Assembly: GCA_021464245.1 (NCBI GenBank)
Contig: JADCRB010000054.1
Location: 614,291 to 678,290 of the forward strand
Length of the DNA stretch: 64,000 nucleotides
Source: Carallia brachiata
Lineage: Eukaryota > Streptophyta > Magnoliopsida > Malpighiales > Rhizophoraceae
Direction of reading: 5' to 3'
In this document: positions 47,353-64,000 of the stretch, in pieces
Numbering within the stretch: position 1 is the stretch's first letter
How the letters are laid out: each line of letters starts with the position of its first letter
Notes under the pieces: generated by a model
The model's input: the letters and a program-made list of their open reading frames with translations, nothing else
What the model was told of the DNA's origin: nothing
Database searches by the model: none
Made by a program: the position numbers and the translations under genes

Positions 47353-50300
47353 ATGGGCTATCTTAATTCAGTCCTGTCATCTTCGAGCCAGGTTTACGCC
47401 GTTGACGGTCCCGTCAGCGGCGGCGGACTCAGGTTTTCACCCAATTTGTTGTTCTTATTATTTCTTTCCTTACAACTATATATATATATTTTAATATTTT
47501 TTTCTAGCTTTTTTTATTTTTTTGAACAACAGTTTAGCCTTTATATTTTGTAACCCTCTTCATGGTTTTCTCTGCCATCCGTCAAGGATGTTTATTGGTT
47601 CCGTGTTTTGCTTTGTGCTATGCCCATTTGGTGACCACTTGATTCACAGCTCTTTCTTTCTATGAGTAGAATTGTAAGAGTGACAAAAAGAATGAATGGG
47701 AAAAGAAGCAATTATTTTTGGTGGTTATTTTGGGATATGCAAATCTGAGGCCCCAATTGCTTTCATTAATATGACATATTCTTCTTGCTATTACATTCCT
47801 TTCTTCTGCCGCATCACCGTGCCATGCTCTGCATTTTTTTTTGGTTATGTGCTATTTGGAAGAATGATTTCTCAATCAAGTTTCTATCATATTGAACTGC
47901 GCCTTTTGGGGGAATGTGTTAGTTATCCTTGCTCCTCTTTGTTTGGGTCCAACTTTATTTGCTTTGTACTGTTCCTTGCAAGACAATTTTGTTAACACGG
48001 AATGTGTTATTGTGGGTTTGCTAATTCCTCAGACGTAACTTTGTGAATCCAACAAAGCATTGCAAAGTGTAACTTGTAATTTTATTACCCATTCTTGCTT
48101 AATTCTTGTTGGATATTGCTTTATTTGATATTTCATGTTGTAGACAAGCCAGTGTTGCGGTTGGGGGGAATGGTTATTATTCTGTTCCTTTTTAATGGGA
48201 CCTGACTTTATGTATCAGGCAAACATTTTTGGACTTTCCAGTTCACATCATGTCGCTTGAGGATTTCAATGATAGTTTTCTTTAAGGCAAAAAAGCATTT
48301 ACAATGGCCTTTTTCCCCTCTTTTTTTCTTTTTTTTTTTTGTTTTTGTTTTTGTTTTTTTTCAATTCCACGACCTTGATTGATTGAGTAATTCGGCTACC
48401 TGAGTGGCATGTAGGATATTTTTATAAGCTATTGGTTGAATAAATTGTAGTTCAAATGATTTATAACTTTCCACTGAAAGAAGAGTTTACATCTCTCGAG
48501 TTTTACTGTTTTCTGCAACAGCCAGAATGGGAAGTTTAGTTATGGATATGCAAGCTTCCCAGGGAAAAGGTCCTCCATGGAAGACTTCTATGAAACAAGA
48601 ATCGATGGTGTTGAGGGAGAAATTGTTGGTCTGTTTGGAGTTTTTGATGGTATGTCTTTCCCACATGCAATTTTTATAGTGCATGCCTAGCCTTAGATTT
48701 GATATGCTATGGTTTTTGGAACAGAAAACTGGGTTACTCGAGTTTTAATTTACTAATTATTTTAATGTCAGATTCTAGTGAAAAACTCTTTGAGAACCAC
48801 ATATTCGTGTACCTAGTAGGCCTGAGGACAAAAAGGTAGTCTAAAATTTATCAAGTCACAGTTTCCAACATGGATACATGATTCTCGAGCATATTTTGTG
48901 GTAAATTTGAACTTCAGAGCTGAGGTGGTACAAAGCAATTTGTCACGCTATTTGCTGATAGGGCCGTTAATTGATTGTTAGTTTTTATCTGGGATAGACA
49001 AAAGCCATCAAAATTGATTGGGTCTTAAATTAATTGGTGAGTTTTATTACTGATTTAGATGTCTTGTTTTGATGGCTGGCGGTATAGTTCCAAATCATCA
49101 CATGTTGCAACCAATTCCTAGAAATGATCAAGTAAAATACGTTTGAAAAATGTTGCTGTTGTGGTTATCATCTTTTTAGGTCATGGAGGTGCACGGGCTG
49201 CTGAATATGTCAAACAAAACCTTTTTAGTAATCTCATCAGGCACCCAAAGTTCATTTCAGATACCAAATCAGCTATTGGTATTTAACTTCCTCAATGACT
49301 GTATGATTTCTGTTTTGAGAATTTTGCTAAGTCGTTTGTCTAGAAAGCAAAATTTCGTGTCAATCTTAAATTGCACCCTTCTCTTGTAGCTGATGCATAC
49401 AATCACACAGACTCGGAATTTTTGAAATCAGATAATAATCAAAACCGTGATGCTGGATCAACTGCTTCCACAGCTGTTCTTGTTGGTGATCGTTTGCTTG
49501 TTGCAAATGTTGGAGATTCTAGAGCTGTCATTTGTCGTGGCGGCAATGGTAAAACTTGGGGAATAGTACTTTATGATGCTGGGATTTATTCCTTCAAGTG
49601 CTATGACTTCTATGTCAACTGGGCGTAGTTCGTTTGCTTTCTGTCTTTGTTTAAAACTGTTGCAAGATAGACACAGATGAAAGCTGATTTACCTTTTCAA
49701 GTTTGACAGATGCTTGTTGCAACTAAGTATTATTGAACTCTTTTCATCCCAAGCATGTTTTTGTCCACTCGATTAAGCATTGTAGAGAGCCAATAATTAA
49801 CCAGTCACACTTAACTGGAACTTGACTCTGATTTCCCATCAGTGATATTCTATAGCATACTTCTGTGTATGCAGGATATATTTCTAAATTTATTTATACT
49901 AAAATTTAACTGTGCATCATTTATAACAAGAAATGCTGAAAGAAGGGCCTATTATCTTTGATGGAGTATCAAAGAACAATAAAATTTCTACCACGAAAAG
50001 GGTGATGTAATTGTACTGTGGTGTTGTGTCTGGACATATGAAGCGGAATAATACCTTAGTGCTTTTTGAGCATGTTGCTGGATTGTCCAACTACTATAGG
50101 GTTCAGTTGTGACATTGCTAAGTTATTAAATTGCCCTTGCATTTTCTTCAGCTATTGCCGTTTCTCGAGATCACAAGCCAGATCAAACTGATGAGCGGCA
50201 ACGGATTGAGGATGCTGGAGGATTTGTGATGTGGGCAGGTAAGAATTTTTAATCCTATTGTTGTTTCTATCTTATCTATTTATTTAGGGATAAATTTGTT

Positions 50301-51149
50301 AGTTTTTGGATGACTAAAATCATAATAACAGGTACTTGGAGAGTTGGTGGTGTCCTTGCAGTATCTCGTGCATTTGGTGATAAGCTCTTGAAGCAGTATG
50401 TAGTTGCTGATCCAGAAATTCAGGTTTTATTCTTGCTATTCATCTTGACTTGCAGTGGTTCAAAAAGAAAGCAACGCAGAACGAAGGGGTTGACAATAAT
50501 AGATATTGTATTGTGCACATGAATTGCTAGGGTTTACATTTGATTCCCTTGAGTGCATGTTTGCATAATTGATGTACCTGTGGACATACCTTGTGCTGGT
50601 AAATGCATATTCAGTCGTTGCCATAGTATACTTGTGTTTTGAACTTCTTGGGAAATATTCTTAATTCAACAATTACTCATATTTCATAGAGAGGGAAGAA
50701 AGGTTACCTTAGCGTGGTTGCCAGCCTCTATTTGGGAGACGGATTCAGAGCTCCCTATTTTCTCCATCTGACCCTTACTTTTGACAAATGTTCAGCCACT
50801 GACATTTTATGTGAATATTGCAGGAGGAGAAGATTGACAGCTCTCTTGAGTTTCTGATACTCGCAAGTGATGGATTGTGGGATGTAGTCACAAATGAGGT
50901 TTGTCTTTGTTCTTTTTGACGTGGATAGCCCACTTCCATCTTCTAGAGTTTTGATGTTGCAAACTATATCTGACATAATGTTGTTTGCAGGAAGCTGTCC
51001 AAATGATTAAACCAATCGAGGATCCAGAGCAGGCAGCAAAGAGATTGTTGCAGGAGGCATACCAAAGAGATAGTGCAGATAATATAACCTGCGTTGTTGT
51101 ACGCTTCTTGGCCAATCAGGTTGGCACCTCTCATGGTATTCCTGCATAA
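47353..51149 (+). CDS. Protein phosphatase 2C, WIN2-like (clade F)
   Basis: Mg/Mn-dependent Ser/Thr phosphatase; the Arabidopsis relative WIN2 (At4g31750) interacts with a bacterial effector and affects defence. Eight exons: 47353..47432, 48522..48649, 49180..49278, 49390..49548, 50152..50238, 50332..50423, 50824..50898, 50991..51149. All are in phase, giving 292 residues. The N-terminus [13 protein letters not shown] and [20 protein letters not shown] are hallmarks of this subgroup. Catalytic motifs: [15 protein letters not shown] (metal-binding Asp), [73 protein letters not shown] and [12 protein letters not shown]. The C-terminal tail after FLANQ is about 15 residues shorter than I recall for WIN2. 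MG at the start could allow myristoylation, but the next residues do not fit well. The gene looks intact. Confidence 0.95.
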
Positions 51150-51499
51150 GCACGCTAATTTGGTGCTTTGCTGGGATACGGCTCTCCACTTAAAAAACGA
51201 AAATTTGGGTACAGTTGGTGTTGCATAGCTAGTTGACGAAACACAAATGTAGCCTTGCACAAGGATGCAAAGACGGGCCATTTCAGTGGGCTATTAATGT
51301 GTGTCACATATTGATAGCCTGTAGAATAGAACTGGTGTGCGGGTTCAGCTTATGTCCTCGAGTCTTGACGTTGCCAGAAATGCGCATTGTGTACTTGTGC
51401 TGAAATCTGATGACTATACTCCATCGGTTTGTTGTAAATGTGGTTTAGTCTCTGTATTGTCGCTTTTCTTGTATACGTCTCACTCTTAGTGCTTTATTG

Positions 51500-53180
51500 T
51501 TCCAAGGTGGGAACTATTCAAAAAGCAATTCAACTCAGAAGGTTAAGCTATTGGGCAAAGTATATCAATGGATCATTTAACACATGCCCTCACATGTAAT
51601 TCCATTTTGATGAAAGCGGAAACAAATGCGCTAGATGCCAAGAATGAGAATAACATATTTTGAACTGAACTCCTTTTTTATTTCGATCTGAACTTCTTGG
51701 TTATAATGTACTGATACAATGTCATACAATTCTAGGGAACTTTATATCCACATAAAATCTCAAGCTCATAGGTGGTGAAATTCATGAATATTGTAACTTA
51801 TTGAATGAGATTTAGAAATAAATCATATATTAAATTTAATATAATTAACTTGGGTATAGTGAATTTTAGGGCATAATTGCACTTCGTATACCTTATCTTC
51901 AAAAATTTTAAACAAACATAATAAAATTTAAGTGTGATAAGAAAACACACATTTCGTTCAGTAGCAGGTAGTAAAAATTACATTAATTACAAAAGTATTA
52001 TTGATCTAAAAAAAATTTACAAAAATATTATTGTAAATAGTCAAAATGAACCAAACTGCCTTTAGAACTAAAATGGCCAAAATATAGACTTGGGGATTTT
52101 CTTAAAAGTAAATAAAGTCTAAATTATAGACAAATATCAAAGAATCACAGGAGCTTTTTCCATGGTTCGATCTGCAGCGTTTGGCTATCGTGCACTTGTG
52201 TGTGCTAACGTGTGTCGGCCCCAATCTTCTGCCCGCATGCTCCTCCTTCGGTGTTTTTGCCGGTGGTCCGTGCTTCCTCTGAGAAGCGTCGCTTCCCTTT
52301 TGTGGATTTGGTGCTGGTGTAGCTCGCTCGTGGTGGTGCGGTGTGCGCCTTCGGCTCTCTTGGTGGGGTTTTGATGCTCTGTTGTCTAGTTTCGTTCAAG
52401 GGTTTGGTTGGTTCCCCTGCTTCCCCCTTCCATTTTCATGGGTGGGCGTAGGGAAGGTGGACCTTTTTGCTCAAAGGGCGGTCATGTATAGTTACTCCCG
52501 GCTCTGGTCGAGTGCCCACTTGCTTCTCTATTTGAGTCCAACGACTTTTTTCTGGTCCGGCCACTGTAAGCCTGCTCGTGCGTCGCCGTTCCTGCTCGCT
52601 GGAGGTGTTGTTGTACTTTTATGTCTCACACAAATTTGCATACAAAACCTTTGAATCTCGTGCCACAGTGAGTATACAAAATTTGTGGGACATAACAACG
52701 GATGGTTCCTAGAAACGAGCCGGTATCTGCTTTGGAATATTTTTAACACCAGCCCAATTTTCCTCCACTGATTCGAAAACTGGCATCTGCTTGCCCTGCT
52801 TATTGAATTGGTTGCCAAGAAAACGTCGAAACTTCGAAGAACTTCCCAATTTTACAATTTTAAATCATTGGAATTTAACTTCTTTTTTTTTTTTTTTTTT
52901 TTTCCCTTCTTTACGTAAGCGTAGTGTAATGAACTTGAATGTGAATGTGGACGTTTGTGAAAGTTCCCAGGAAGGGTCTTGTCGTCTAACCTACGCATAA
53001 TGGTTAGACCATGCACGTCACAATTTTGCTCTTTTTGTCGTTTACTCTGTGTCCTTGAGTGGAATTATTAGGCAACAACTTTGATTAATAAATTAACAAA
53101 GACTTCATTAAATTTGAATACATTAAAGCTACAGTAATCAATGAATTAACAAAGACTTTATTAAAAGACTTAATTCGAAG
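51500..53180. other. Intergenic DNA with a GC-rich insert
   Basis: The stretch 51600-52140 is AT-rich and repeat-like. The stretch 52150-52620 is GC-rich compared with everything around it, with Cys/Arg/Leu-rich open frames that match no protein I know. It could be a LINE 3' region or other transposon piece. A near-inverted pair, TTATGTCTCACACAAATTTG (about 52619) and CAAAATTTGTGGGACATAAC (about 52677), forms a possible hairpin. Confidence 0.35.
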
Positions 53181-53697
53181 AGTTATGGTGAGATATCAAT
53201 ATTTTTAATTTTTAATTTTTAATTTTTTTTATATTTGAGTTCTAAATCTTTTTGATATTTCGTTTGAGTTTTAAATTTTTTGATTTTTTATCAAATCAGT
53301 CCATCTGTTTACCGAAAGTGATCAATCTATTAAAAAATAATTTTAACTTTACAAAAAATTATTTTAAAAAAGATTAAATATATGAATTTAATATTTTTCT
53401 ATCAAAAATATATATATTACTTATTTAATTTGTATATTTGTTGATTAAAAAAATATTTAATGTGCATATTTTGTTGATAAAAAAAATATTTAATTCATAT
53501 ATTTAACTTTTTTAAATAATTTTTATTAAGTTAAACTCATTTATTAATGGATTGACCACTTTTTGTAACTTAAAGGACTGATGTAGTATGAAATCAAAAG
53601 ATTTAGAATTCAAATAAAACTAAAAATATTTAGAACTCAAATAAAAAAAGTTAAAAGTTTAAAATTAAAAATATTAATCTCGAGTTATGACTCCATC
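53180..53697. mobile_element. Foldback element with long inverted arms
   Basis: Left arm 53180-53340 and right arm about 53540-53697 are inverted copies. The left reads TTTGAGTTCTAAATCTTTTTG and TCAGTCCATCTG...GTGATCAATCTATTAA. The right, reversed, reads TTTGAGTTCTAAATATTTTTA and TCAGTCCTTTAAG...GTGGTCAATCCATTAA. The arms are about 150 bases around an AT-rich centre. This is the structure of a foldback MITE or a collapsed inverted insertion. Confidence 0.6.
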
Positions 53698-54511
53698 AAT
53701 GGATTCTTGACACTAACTATTTGGATGAAGAATAATTTACATATACACAAATCTTATCTATAAAGTTTATAAATGTATGCGACATATACATTGTAAATTT
53801 TATGAACTATTTGTTATATTACAGTTGAATCCGTAGTTTCATGAAACCTAGAATTAACAAGGATAAGTCTAGGTGTATAGGAGATCAGCGGCATTTCTTC
53901 ATGAATCACAATGTTGTACTTGCTGATAACATTTTAGCAGTGAAACAAAAGTCCTTTACTATTGGTTGCCAAGATATTAATGCACCATTCAGATTAGAGA
54001 CTTCATCTTTAATGCACCGTGCACATTGAGTTTATTTTTCGTATTCAAAGTTTAAATAATTATTTGAATGATCGTTTAAATTAAAATAAAAATTTTCAGA
54101 TGTATGTATAGAAATTTTATAAGAGACCTAAAATAATATTTTTTATTTTTATAATTTTTTAATATTATTTAATTAGCTAAATATACACTTATCGGGAGGA
54201 CTTCCAATTCTAGATCCACCTATCCTTACATTTACGATATTATTCCCAGAAATTTTACTGATTTTTCTCTATCTATATTAATTAGATGGGTCTCGTTACT
54301 CAGACTCCTAATAACGATGCGGACACAAGACTTGTCTAAGTGACGTCATCTTATTAAAGTAATAATATATTTTTTAAAAGTTTTAATTTTAGACAAACAA
54401 TCACTTGATGTGTGAGAGAAGTTAGCAAAATATGCAAGCCAAACAAAATGTGCAAAAGTTCCTAGAAAAATTGCATTGATGATAGCATTTCATGGCATTT
54501 CACTTTTTATC
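53698..54511. other. Intergenic DNA without a recognised gene
   Basis: AT-rich to mixed. The frame at 53841-54029 (+) matches nothing I know. No promoter was assigned. Confidence 0.35.
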
Positions 54512-54520
54512 AGATTTGAT

Positions 54521-55158
54521 TATAGGTGTCAAAACGGGTCATCGGGTTGGATTCGAGTTGGGTTACTTCGGGTTCGGGTCACTTCGAGTCGGGTTACTTA
54601 CGGGTCAAGTTATCGTCGGGTCATTTTGGGTTGGGTCACTTCGGGTTTGGGTCGGGTTCGAGTCAACCCACGGGTTGGCCACGTCATCAAAAATGATGAC
54701 GTGACATTTTTTATTATAAAATTTTAAAAATTTAAAATTTCAAAAATTTTACTAAAAATTCTTAAAAATCAAAGAAAATCAGATGATTGAAAATAATTGA
54801 AAATTTTCTTTTAAAATATTTTTAAAAATTAAATAAAATTTAAAACTGTATAAAAAATCTCAAAATATTCTAAAAAAATTTATAATTAAGATTTATATTG
54901 AAAATAGTATAATCTATATTTTTTATAATATAAAATATGTTAAATTTTTTCATTTTATTTTTTTGTTCCCTTAAGAAAAAAAAAAAGTTCGGATCAAACG
55001 GGTCGAGTTAGGGTTGGGTCGGGTTTGATCAAAAAATTTTCGGGTCATTCGGGTTCGGGTCATTTTGGGTTAGACCATCTTTCGGGTCGGGTTCGGGTCG
55101 TATTTTTTCGGGCGGGTTCGGGTCAACCCATCGAGTCGGGTCAGATTTTGACAACTCT
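54521..55158. mobile_element. MITE with perfect 9-base TSD and GGGTC arrays
   Basis: A perfect direct repeat, AGATTTGAT, flanks the element at 54512-54520 and 55159-55167. The ends GGTGTCAAAACGGGT and ...GATTTTGACAACTCT are inverted over about 10 bases. Both arms are dense in GGGTCGGGTT and TTCGGGTCA words and the centre is AT-rich. The terminal TGTCAAAA resembles the MITE at 19077-19603. Gly/Arg/Val-rich frames inside are translations of the repeat. Confidence 0.8.
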
Positions 55159-55938
55159 AGATTTGATGCACATCTTATTTGCACTATGTACATATTTTAT
55201 CAATTTTTTTATGTACATTGTGATTTTTATTGGATATATATATATAGTAACAAAATCTGTTGGCTTTGAGTTGCTACCCGCGGCCCTTTCATACATTCGG
55301 GCAACATTTAATCATTCTACTGCAGGGACAAGAAATTGTGACGCGTCTCTGCCGGGATTTGAAAACATTGATTTTTATAATTTTTATTAAAAAAAAATGA
55401 AAAAAATTCTGGAAAATTTTTTAAAAAAATATTTTTTGTGGTGGACCCCACCAAACCTCCTATGTTTCTCGGGTCCACCTGCATTTTCTGTTCCGTAAAT
55501 GGGCGGCACGGGTTTAGAGAAGAGGCATTTTATTTAAGAAAGTGTTTCAATAGTAATAGATTTTTAATTTTTAATAATAATTATTATATTTTATGTAATA
55601 AAAAAATAAAATAATAAAATTTTTATTATTTAAAATTAAAAATTTATTATTTAAAAGTGTTACCTTATTAGATTACAGATACTTTTTAAGTCAAAAAAAA
55701 AAAAAAAAAAGGGTCCCCAGCTTTTTTCCAATGATTAATAAACGCTACCGGGTTGCATTACCATGCGCTGTAGCAGACCCTCTCTTCCTTGACGTTTTGC
55801 AGAATTTCAAAGGTACAGCTTTTGAGCTAAATATTTATCTATGTGTACCACAGGTTCTGCTTAAACCACAAAGCTGGTAGCCTAACCCACAAAAAGCTTC
55901 AAAAAGCTCTCATAGTATTAACCATTGCAAGGCCCCAA

Positions 55939-60950
<5,012 letters not shown>

Positions 60951-60999
60951 GATTTGTAGATCTGCACCTTGATTGTAAGACATGCTTAAAACCATCATC

Positions 61000-62755
61000 C
61001 GTAGATTTGTATTTCTTCAGGCAAAATTTCCACTGTGATATTTCTCAATAATTCTACTAGAGACAACATTAGAAAAGCTTTCCCTGGTATTTCTCAATAT
61101 AAAAACAGAAAAACTATCAAATACCGCATAATTACATGTAAAGCCAATTAGTGTTACTTTAATTACAATTCATGATTTTTTAATTATTATTAAGAGTTAC
61201 TGATGAATATAATTAAAGACATTCCCGCCAATTATTTTATTAATTTCAATTTGATATAATATAAATATAATAGGAATTTTTAAATACTCAATGGTTACAA
61301 TTAGGTACTAAACAATTTATGATTTTAAAATTAAGATTAATTTTTTAGAATCTATTGTATATCATATCTAATTGAATTTATATTAACATTTTTTTAATAA
61401 ATATAATTGCTTGGGTTCAAATTCTTTGTATACGTCCAATCCGAAGGCCGAGAGGAAAAAGCCAAGACGGATGAATGCATTTTGGCCCCTATCAAGCTTG
61501 GACCAGTTCAATTGCGAGGTGTAATATAAAACAAAACGGAAATGTTTCGTACATACAAGTTCTGCACCAAAAAACAAACGCATGTGACGTGGATACATTA
61601 AACAAGTATATCTACGTGGCAAGAAGGATTGAAAGCATAGATGATGTGGCAAAGCAAGTATTATTCACTCTCCAGTCATTTTATCGAAAAAAACCTAGGG
61701 GGAAAATTTTGATAAAATCTCGCTCAAGTGCTGATTTTACTGATGTAGCGACATGTAGCGATGAAGTTCAGTTTTGGAGGGGGACGCCATTGTTGATGGT
61801 CAGGTGTTGTTTCAAGAAGTAAGATTTTATAATCCAAAGGTCAAGGAAGGAGATGTTGATACGGTAGTGCATAAGAGTATGGGAGAACAAATGGGTTGTC
61901 GTAGGAGATTGTTGGCCGTAATGTTGATTATCTATGCCGGAAGAAACTAGCATTGAAGAGGATGAGAAATTCAGTGGCTTGTCGAAATGCGGAAATCATG
62001 GCAGAGCAAGTGAATCTAAAAAGGGATTGAAAGTGAAGATTGTTTGTAGGGGGCAAAGGAGTCCAGAAATGGTGGCCATAATGGGGATTGTGTATATCCA
62101 GAGGAAACTAGTTTCACATGCACTCTCCTTTTTTCCGTACAGTTACGCGTAGGAGAGATGGCCAATTAGTCAGTGCCAACTGATATTCCATGTCACTGAG
62201 TATGTATTTCAGTGCAAGACCATCGGTATATGTAGTTGGTCCCATATTTTCCTTTTTTTTTCTCGCTTGGCACATGAAAATATAAACTTTAGAATATTTT
62301 TAATTCCAAGCTTGCAATCCTTCGGTAACAATATTAGTCCTGCAAGCTCTAGTGAATTATCCTCTAATAAGGTCATCTAATATGGTGTAGGTTATCATTG
62401 GAAGTGCAAGTAGTATGCGAGACAATATATGTAGGGTGGCTTTCCACTATCTCCGATTATAATACAACCATGAATCTTTTTTTTTTTTTGGGTTGAAAAA
62501 ATAGGTAAGCAAGATGTGCCCTACAAGCCATTAGAAAAGATTCCTCAAGTTTCCTGTCATCAAATAGGCTATATACAATAAGCGCTCAAGAAGCAAAATT
62601 TGGGACCCAACAAGTGTTATTGGTACTATTCGTAACTTAATAGGACTCACGTACGTTTAGACCCATTACTTGATCTTGGCAGGACTTAAACATAATTTTT
62701 TATACGGTTCCAAACCGTTAACCAGTTGAACTACAAAAGTAATGGTTTTATAAAT
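61000..62755. other. Unassigned DNA downstream of the GLR pseudogene
   Basis: AT-rich to 61400. The stretch 61475-62152 has longer, more balanced open frames (+), such as one reading YIYVARRIESIDDVAKQVLF and another MPEETSIEEDEKFSGLSKCG. They are broken from each other by frame and stops. They may be remains of one retrotransposon protein, but I recognise no domain. Confidence 0.3.
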
Positions 62756-62759
62756 AGAT

Positions 62760-63350
62760 TCTTTTTGATCAAAAAGGAAAATTATATTGCATTAAAACCA
62801 AAAGAGATACAAAGGGCCAGTACAAAGAGTCCCCCAACATTACCTATTAACAGACAACTAGCCACCTCAATACATACAACACAACCCACCACAGCAAACC
62901 CAACTCTAGCAGTAAACTTGGCAGGCTGAGAGAAGCCCAAGCCCATAGCCCAAGTAGAAGAAAGGCCCGCCAAAAGGATAAGGAAACCAGAGGCTAGAAT
63001 CTCCAGTCCCACTACCGCACATGGTGGCAAAATTCGAACCACTGCAACTCCAGCCTGTACATGAAAGCCCAACCATTTCAAAACATCCCTTTTCCCACCC
63101 CCACCCACCAGAAGGAGGGGCGCGAGGCCGGGGAGACAAAGCCCGACAAACTCGAAGTCAAACACCAGGCAACACACGCTGGAGTAGGAACCACCAAGCC
63201 CAAATCAACCGAACCACCCTAAACTCGAGCCCATGAGGAGCAGCAAGCCTACAAAGAGGCATAGATGTTATAGAGAGCGATGGAACCAACCAACAAACCC
63301 CCCCGGCGCACGATAGCTCTACCGCAGCAAACGATAGAGGCGACTGACGG
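62760..63350 (-). mobile_element. Probable LINE 3' end (5'-truncated)
   Basis: Read on the minus strand, GC-richer DNA ends in TTTTGGTTTTAATGCAATAT, then AATTTTCCTTTTTGATCAAAAAG. I associate this tail with plant L1-type non-LTR elements. The large hydrophobic Val/Gly/Cys frame (62782-63177) is typical of a translated LINE 3' UTR rather than a membrane protein. No reverse transcriptase motif remains. Confidence 0.4.
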
Positions 63351-63424
63351 AAAGTGTTACAAATGCATTATTGTTAACATGTTAGTTTTGCAATTCAGCC
63401 CTTATATACGTCATAATGTTGTTT

Positions 63425-64000
63425 AAGGGAGTGTTTAGTTTTGCTAATAAGTGCTGCTGTTGTTGTTTAGAAAAATATGAGTCGAAGTGTTTAGTTAAAA
63501 TTTTTTAGCTGTTGTTGAGGTTGCATTTTGCACCAATCAGCAAGCATAAGGGGTTTGTTTTTGTTGTTGGATGCTGTTGCTGCTATTAGAATAGAATCAA
63601 CAACGTATTATAGTGTTTGGTGAAGATTTTGGAGTTGCTTGGGGCTGCATTTATCCCAATCAGCAACATAGCTGATGACAAAAGCAAGTCAATCCTATTT
63701 AGAGAGAACAGCAACAGATTACTTTTTTATTTAGGGGTGTTTGGTTTTGCTGTTCTCATTGTTATTATTGTTGCTAATTGTTGATTACTGTTATTAATTA
63801 TTATTGCTGATTAGTAAAATAAAATCATAATATTTAGTTAAATTAATATTAATTATTACTAATTAAATAATAAAATGACTGTTTTAAATATTTTATTTTT
63901 ATTTTATTATAACAAGTAATCTTTTTATCTCTAATTAATTTAAATTGATATTATAAAATTATATATACTGATTAAATATGTAATTTGATTACAATTTATA
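63425..64000. repeat. GTGTTTRGTTTTGCT repeat block at the right edge
   Basis: Similar starts recur at 63431 (AGTGTTTAGTTTTGCT) and 63736 (GGTGTTTGGTTTTGCTGTT), with GCTGCTGTTGTTG-type words between. The part from 63755 aligns with 10430-10720. The element probably continues beyond the window. Confidence 0.5.

Noticed and set aside
54476..55390. Gly/Arg/Val-rich frames (GSGHFGL-type)
   Set aside because: Translations of GGGTC-type repeat words in a MITE.
62782..63177. 131-residue hydrophobic frame as a membrane protein
   Set aside because: Biased Val/Gly/Cys composition and a LINE-type tail immediately downstream point to a non-coding retroelement end.

Overview
This window is plant nuclear DNA, almost certainly from a dicot. 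The genes have several short GT-AG introns each. The intergenic DNA is very AT-rich and full of small inverted-repeat transposons and decayed retrotransposons. The recognisable proteins are plant-specific (BSD2 chaperone, class III peroxidase, plant PP2C, GLR2-type receptor, multi-domain Myb/SANT-like protein). I cannot name the species.

Layout. 0-1 kb: 3' end of a cytosolic-type chorismate mutase (+) with a one-base loss near its C-terminus. 3.9-7.5 kb: complete TM9SF/EMP70 gene (+). 9.9-10.1 kb: small single-pass membrane protein (-) preceded by a uORF that overlaps its start. 16.0-17.3 kb: C1D exosome-cofactor gene (-) with a one-base frameshift. 18.9-20.5 kb: decayed Ty3/Gypsy pol fragment interrupted by a MITE. 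22.0-25.9 kb: complete eight-exon gene (-) for a protein with four Myb/SANT-like modules. 29.0-31.8 kb: folate-biopterin transporter (-). 35.6-37.5 kb: BSD2 (+). 38.2-38.8 kb: Ty1/Copia 3' remnant. 39.5-41.2 kb: class III peroxidase (-). 42.8-43.1 kb: 53-residue membrane protein (+). 43.2-43.5 kb: orphan KAKU4-like first exon with a lost ATG. 47.35-51.15 kb: WIN2-like PP2C (+). 55.9-60.95 kb: GLR2-type glutamate receptor pseudogene (+). 61-64 kb: transposon-derived DNA.

The genes do not form a pathway; each is a separate transcription unit. From memory, several nearest Arabidopsis relatives cluster in a few duplicated blocks (At5g10.7-10.9, At5g25.0-25.1, At2g24.7-25.0, At4g31.4-31.8), so the window looks like one ancestral syntenic segment. 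This needs a synteny search.

The most notable signals are sequence-level: two single-base losses in otherwise good genes, one of which makes a consensus splice donor; an exon-pair quadruplication in the Myb/SANT gene; two uORFs placed to affect translation; a lost start codon in the KAKU4-like exon; and several MITE families with visible target-site duplications. I found no convincing new biological system.
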